Shown here: positions 6,246 through 9,088 of the stretch, piece by piece
How the letters are laid out: each line of letters starts with the position of its first letter
How positions within the stretch are numbered: the stretch's first letter is position 1
Source: Betaproteobacteria bacterium
GTDB taxonomy: Bacteria; Pseudomonadota; Gammaproteobacteria; Burkholderiales; SG8-39
Direction of reading: 5' to 3'
Assembly (NCBI GenBank): GCA_009693345.1
Contig: SHXL01000110.1
Span: 1-9,088 of the forward strand
DNA: 9,088 nt
Translations under genes and position numbers: made by a program
Notes under the pieces: generated by a model
Database searches by the model: none
The model's input: only the letters and a program-made list of their open reading frames with translations
What the model was told of the DNA's origin: nothing

Positions 6246-6690
6246 ACTTGCACCCCTGATGCATGTGGAAGTCACCCTCGAACCCGTTCGGGATCTCGGC
6301 GAGACGCCGCTCGGACGCCGCCGGATCATCGGCATCACTGGCGGAAAATTTTCCGGGCCGCGCCTTTGCGGCCGGATCCTGCCCGGCGGCGCCGACTGGC
6401 AGCTGATCCGCTCCGACAGCGTGGCCTTTCTCGATGCGCGCTACACGCTCGAGACCGACGACGGCGCACAGATCTACGTCAACAACAAAGGCTACCGGCA
6501 CGATCCGAAAGAGGTGATCGAACGTGTGGCGAGCGGCGAGGACGTGGACCCCGCGCTCTACTACATGCGCGCCACGCCCTGGTTCGAGACCTCGGCGCCG
6601 CGCTACGCGTGGCTGAACCGGACGGTCTGCGTCGCCACCGGCGCGCGCCGCCCCGCGGCGTTGGAACTCGATTTTTTCGAAGTGAAATGA
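6238..6690 (+). CDS. DUF3237 family protein
   Basis: A 150-residue protein of the DUF3237 family, predicted to be a compact beta-barrel of unknown function. Family features visible are EVTLEPVRDLGETPLGRRRI, the Gly-rich ITGGKFSGPRLCGRILPGGA, and DWQLIRSDSVAFLDARYTLE followed by TDDGAQIYVNNKG. It also has the later RATPWFETSAPRYAWLNR with the family's usual 'F.T....Y.WLN' pattern. There is no signal peptide or membrane segment. GAGGGA at 6224-6229 is a good ribosome binding site eight bases before the ATG. Its start overlaps darP by 8 bases (stop 6243-6245) and its stop overlaps mogA as ATGA, so all three are likely translated from one message. Homologues often sit in catabolic gene clusters, so its place between a ribosome factor and a molybdenum cofactor gene is informative but unexplained. 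No enzymatic function can be assigned from sequence. Confidence 0.88.
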   Translation: MIELAPLMHVEVTLEPVRDLGETPLGRRRIIGITGGKFSGPRLCGRILPGGADWQLIRSDSVAFLDARYTLETDDGAQIYVNNKGYRHDPKEVIERVASGEDVDPALYYMRATPWFETSAPRYAWLNRTVCVATGARRPAALELDFFEVK

Positions 6691-7235
6691 GCGAACTGCT
6701 CAAGGTGGGGCTGGTATCGGCGAGCGACCGCGCTTCCGGCGGCGTCTACAAGGACGAAGGCATTCCGGCACTCAAGGATTGGCTCGCTGCAGTCATTGTT
6801 TCGCCGGCTCTGCATTTTGAAGAACGGTTGATCCCGGACGACCGGAAGACAATTGAAAAAACGCTGATGGAACTCGTCGACGAAAAAGGCTGCCACCTGG
6901 TGCTCACCACCGGCGGCACCGGTCCCGCGCCGCGCGACGTGACGCCCGAGGCGACCTTAGCGATCGCGGACAAGGTGATGCCCGGCTTCGGCGAGCAGAT
7001 GCGCGCCGTGAGCCTGAGGTACGTGCCGACCGCGATCCTTTCCCGGCAGGTGGCGGTAATTCGCAAGCAGGCGCTGATCATCAATCTGCCGGGCCAGCCC
7101 AAGGCGATCAAGGAAACGCTGGACGGGGTGTTCGCCGCAGTGCCTTACTGCATCGACCTGATTGGCGGCCCCTACATCAAAACTGACTCGGGGGTCATCA
7201 AGGCGTTCCGGCCGAAGGGCGCACTCCGACTGTAA
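6687..7235 (+). CDS. mogA: Molybdopterin adenylyltransferase (MogA)
   Basis: Adenylates molybdopterin using ATP, giving MPT-AMP, the substrate for molybdate insertion by MoeA, in molybdenum cofactor biosynthesis; cytoplasmic. The product is 182 residues, close to E. coli MogA (about 195). It has the MoCF-binding fold signatures VGLVSASDRASGGVYKDEGI at the N-terminus and LVLTTGGTGPAPRDVTPEAT at residues 71-90, where TTGGTG is 74-79 and Asp84 is the conserved acidic residue. These are followed by MPGFGEQMRAVSLRYVPTAI, LSRQVAVIRKQALIINLPGQ and PKAIKETLDGVFAAVPYCID. The PTAILSRQ and INLPGQPK pattern fits MogA better than MoaB. The ATG at 6687 overlaps the DUF3237 stop (ATGA), and with only weak GAAGTG upstream, translation is probably coupled. 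It could support the molybdoenzyme served by the CoxE/CoxG pair, but the two blocks are separate transcription units. Confidence 0.94.
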   Translation: MSELLKVGLVSASDRASGGVYKDEGIPALKDWLAAVIVSPALHFEERLIPDDRKTIEKTLMELVDEKGCHLVLTTGGTGPAPRDVTPEATLAIADKVMPGFGEQMRAVSLRYVPTAILSRQVAVIRKQALIINLPGQPKAIKETLDGVFAAVPYCIDLIGGPYIKTDSGVIKAFRPKGALRL

Positions 7236-7379
7236 GACGGATCGGAAAATCTATCCGCCCCTGGCCGCTCTGCTCCGCACGATTTGTCCAATTCCCTGCT
7301 CCCTGGGCTCGGTAGACGGCGCATAATGGCGCCTATGTCGTCCCACGAGCCGCTAACCGGGCGGCCGTAAAATCGCGGC
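7236..7379. other. Intergenic region between mogA and esterase
   Basis: This 144-base stretch begins with a weak inverted repeat (CGGAT/ATCCG, 7238-7258) with a ten-base loop and no T-tract, so any mogA terminator here would not be a classical one. CATAAT at 7322-7327, flanked by GGCGC (7318-7322) and GCGCC (7329-7333), resembles a -10 box overlapped by an operator-like inverted repeat, but I see no -35 at standard spacing. A 14-codon ORF (7326-7370) could be read here; there is no evidence that it is translated. Confidence 0.35.
7368..7373 (+). promoter_or_regulatory. -10-like hexamer close to esterase start
   Basis: TAAAAT matches the -10 consensus at five of six positions and ends six bases before the ATG at 7380, so a transcript starting about seven bases downstream would be leaderless. 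No purine-rich ribosome binding site precedes the ATG, which is consistent. No clear -35 is found, so this is tentative. Confidence 0.3.
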
Positions 7380-8042
7380 ATGGCACAAGTTCTTGAAGTG
7401 ATTGAAATAGAAACCGGTCCGAAGCCGTCAGCCGCGGTCATCTGGCTGCACGGCCTGGGCGCCGACGGCCACGACTTCGAGCCCATCGTGCCGGAGCTTG
7501 GGATACCCGCATCGAAGCCGATACGTTTCGTCTTTCCGAATGCGCCGCTGCGCCCGGTGACGATCAACATGGGCATGCGCATGCGCGCCTGGTACGACAT
7601 CCTGCAAATGGGCGGCGGCCCCGAGGATGAAGCAGGGATTCGCGCTTCCCAGGGTTTGTTGGAAGAATTGATATTGAAGGAAATGAAAAAAGGCATCCCC
7701 CACAACAAGATCGTGCTCGCCGGGTTTTCGCAGGGCGGCGCGATCGTGCTGCAGACCGCCCTGCGGCAGCGCCGGCAACTGGCCGGCGTGATGGCGCTTT
7801 CGACCTATTTGCCTCTGGCAAGAACCCTGGAAAAGGAACGCACACCCGAAAACGGCGCCCTGCCCGTCTTCATGGCGCACGGGAAGTACGACGACATGAT
7901 CGGCATGGACCGCGCGCTGCAAACGCGCGACGCGCTGCTGGCGCTGGGCTATGCGGTGGAATGGCACGAATACCCGATGCCGCACTCGGTGTGCCCGCAG
8001 GAGATCGCGGACATCGCGGCCTTCCTGCTCAGGATTCTCTGA
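7380..8042 (+). CDS. Carboxylesterase / phospholipase, alpha/beta hydrolase (Abhydrolase_2 family)
   Basis: A small cytoplasmic serine esterase in the family of Pseudomonas carboxylesterase EstB and eukaryotic acyl-protein thioesterases; it probably hydrolyses short-chain esters. The product is 220 residues, typical for the family. It shows the oxyanion-hole segment VIWLHGLGADGHDF (HGLGADG at 24-30), PNAPLRPVTINMGMRMRAWYD in the usual place, and the nucleophile elbow AGFSQGGA with Ser117. The acid follows in MAHGKYDDMIG (Asp171) and the catalytic His in MPHSVC (His202), so the triad is complete. There is no signal peptide. The start is the ATG at 7380; a TAA at 7368 in the same frame blocks extension. 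No Shine-Dalgarno is visible. The gene stands apart from mogA by 144 bases and its last 14 bases overlap the convergent PilZ-like gene. The physiological substrate cannot be read from sequence. Confidence 0.93.
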   Translation: MAQVLEVIEIETGPKPSAAVIWLHGLGADGHDFEPIVPELGIPASKPIRFVFPNAPLRPVTINMGMRMRAWYDILQMGGGPEDEAGIRASQGLLEELILKEMKKGIPHNKIVLAGFSQGGAIVLQTALRQRRQLAGVMALSTYLPLARTLEKERTPENGALPVFMAHGKYDDMIGMDRALQTRDALLALGYAVEWHEYPMPHSVCPQEIADIAAFLLRIL

Positions 8043-9088
8043 TCATCTCTCTGAACCGGGAAATTTCGTAATCCTCGCCGCGCTCGACCAGTGCCTGCGG
8101 CAGGTAGATGTGGTGGCGCGAACCGTACGCGATCTCCAGGTTCTGCGCCGGCGCGAACACGCCCGGCTTGAGCACGATGCGCGCGTCGGCCGCATCGCCG
8201 CTTTTCAGGAGCACGCCCAGTTCCGTGACCGATGCGACACCCGCGACCGCGAAACGCGAGAGCGCCGGCGTCTTGGACAATGTCTCGATGCCGACGCGCG
8301 CCTGCTGGGCATCAAGCTTGTTGACCCTGCGGACCATTCCCAGCACCCCCAGTTGCTGCCGCCCTCGGGCTGCAGCGCGACCAACGCACCCACGCGCAGC
8401 CAGTCACCCTTCAACTGCGGCACCACGGCGCCGAACCCGCCGGCACTCACGTTTTCGACGATCCAGCTCTCCGAACTCTTGTTTTCGAAGTCGAGCGAGT
8501 CGCTGCCGCCGAGCACCGCGACAACGTCATTGAAGCCGTAGGTGACCGAGAGCCGCGACTTGACCGCGTGGCGCTGCGCCTTGCGCTCGGGCGCCTGCGG
8601 CGACCAGTTCAGGTGCAGGTGGCGCATCACGTCGAGCGCGACGTGCGGCTCGTAGCTGCCGCCCAGGTTGACCTCGGGCGGAATCTTGCCCCCGACCATG
8701 ACGCGCTCGGCCAGGTCGTGCACCTCGGCCAGCGCCGCGCCGGCGCCGTAGCAGCGCAACCCCGGCGTTGGCTGCGGCGGACGCGACAGGCGTGCGGGCG
8801 GCAGCGCCTGTGCGAGATCCGACCAGAACACCAGGCCCGGCGCGGGCGCATTGGCGAGCACGAAGCGCGGCGCACATTCCGCGATCAGGCGCTCGGCCAG
8901 TTCGACCTCCAGCGGCAGCAAGCCGTCGGGCGCGCTGGCGCTGAACATGGCGCCCTTCAGGAATTCGAGTTGCGGCGTGGAACTACCGGCCGCCCCGGGA
9001 TAGACCGCCACGCTGGAATGCGCAAGCTGCTTCGCCTCGGCGTAGGCGTAGACGCTGTTGAACACGCCCCAGCTCGCCAGGTCGATCG
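8029..9088 (-). pseudogene. PilZ-domain-like protein, 5' end outside window, interrupted by a one-base frameshift
   Basis: Reading leftward from the window edge, an open frame begins IDLASWGVFNSVYAYAEAKQ without a start codon in the window, so the N-terminus lies beyond 9088. It continues in frame to about 8346, then family-like sequence resumes in another frame to the TGA at 8029-8031. Joined, the product has at least ~350 residues. The N-terminal ~160 residues are not recognised. The C-terminal part looks like a PilZ c-di-GMP-binding domain: RKAQR (8571-8585) fits RxxxR and NVSAGG (8436-8453) fits (D/N)xSxxG. These are followed by a barrel-like stretch around LRVGALVALQPEGG and GMVRRVNKLDAQQARVGIET. 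Without the shift the first frame runs on to 8205 as an Arg/Ser-rich tail typical of out-of-frame reading. Role: possibly a c-di-GMP-responsive effector. It may be a true pseudogene, a sequencing error or a slippage site. It overlaps the convergent esterase gene by 14 bases. Confidence 0.72.
8346..8350 (-). other. Frameshift site: G5 run in PilZ-like gene
   Basis: On the coding strand this is AACTGGGGGTGC. One additional G (a G6 run) would join SNWG to VLGMVRRV and restore one continuous PilZ-like domain. The lesion sits inside the domain, about 100 bases downstream of the (D/N)xSxxG motif. It is the typical position and type of a homopolymer length error or a natural slippage indel. Confidence 0.75.

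Noticed and set aside
7238..7258. Inverted repeat after mogA as an intrinsic terminator
   Set aside because: Five base pairs, ten-base loop, followed by CCCCTGG and not by T residues.
8205..8345. Arg/Ser-rich C-terminal tail of the uncorrected PilZ-like frame as a real protein end
   Set aside because: The tail looks like frame-shifted sequence, while the other frame in the same stretch continues the domain (RRVNKLDAQQARVGIETLSK).
1..9088. tRNA, rRNA, CRISPR, insertion sequence or phage attachment features
   Set aside because: Coding sequence fills nearly the whole window and the two gaps over 80 bases contain no tandem repeats, transposase ends or tRNA-like fold that I could see.
1..9088. 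A new defence or toxin-antitoxin system
   Set aside because: No nuclease, toxin, restriction or retron-like gene is present. PmbA can degrade the CcdA antitoxin in E. coli, but no toxin-antitoxin pair is encoded here.

Overview
The window is a gene-dense, high-GC stretch of chromosome, most likely from a betaproteobacterium. That assignment is an inference. It rests on the base composition, the pmbA/darP divergent pair (also adjacent in E. coli), a mogA of the type common in betaproteobacteria, and an Abhydrolase_2 esterase resembling Pseudomonas EstB. There are no RNA genes, mobile elements, CRISPR arrays or long repeats, and no gene-free stretch over 300 bases.

Layout. Block 1 (+ strand, 1-3755): the C-terminal ~410 residues of malonyl-CoA decarboxylase; a VWA protein of the CoxE family starting at a GTG one base after the decarboxylase stop; a CoxG-like SRPBCC protein with a C-terminal membrane helix, overlapping coxE by 10 bases; then, after an 83-base gap, a small class III cyclase-like protein whose catalytic positions look lost. 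Block 2 (- strand, 3748-5741): pmbA/tldE followed by a FrnE-type DsbA-family oxidoreductase, 2 bases apart. Block 3 (+ strand, 5763-8042): darP, a DUF3237 gene and mogA, each overlapping the next, then a carboxylesterase behind a 144-base gap. Block 4 (- strand, 8029 to the window edge): a PilZ-like protein, open at its 5' end, split by an apparent one-base frameshift in a G5 run.

How the genes fit together. CoxE and CoxG are accessory proteins known from carbon monoxide dehydrogenase and related molybdenum hydroxylases. No hydroxylase subunit genes and no CoxD-type AAA ATPase appear in the window, so these two probably serve an enzyme encoded elsewhere. mogA makes a molybdenum cofactor intermediate but sits in a separate block beside a ribosome-assembly factor. 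pmbA and the FrnE-like gene form a tight two-gene unit.

Most notable points: (a) the 21 bases between pmbA and darP are centred on an exact 9-base palindrome that gives a -10-like hexamer in both directions and leaves no room for a Shine-Dalgarno on either side; (b) the apparently dead cyclase homologue; (c) the orphan coxE-coxG pair behind malonyl-CoA decarboxylase; (d) the frameshifted PilZ gene. Both convergent gene pairs overlap at their stop codons. I see no convincing wholly new multi-gene system; most of the window is conserved housekeeping or accessory metabolism.
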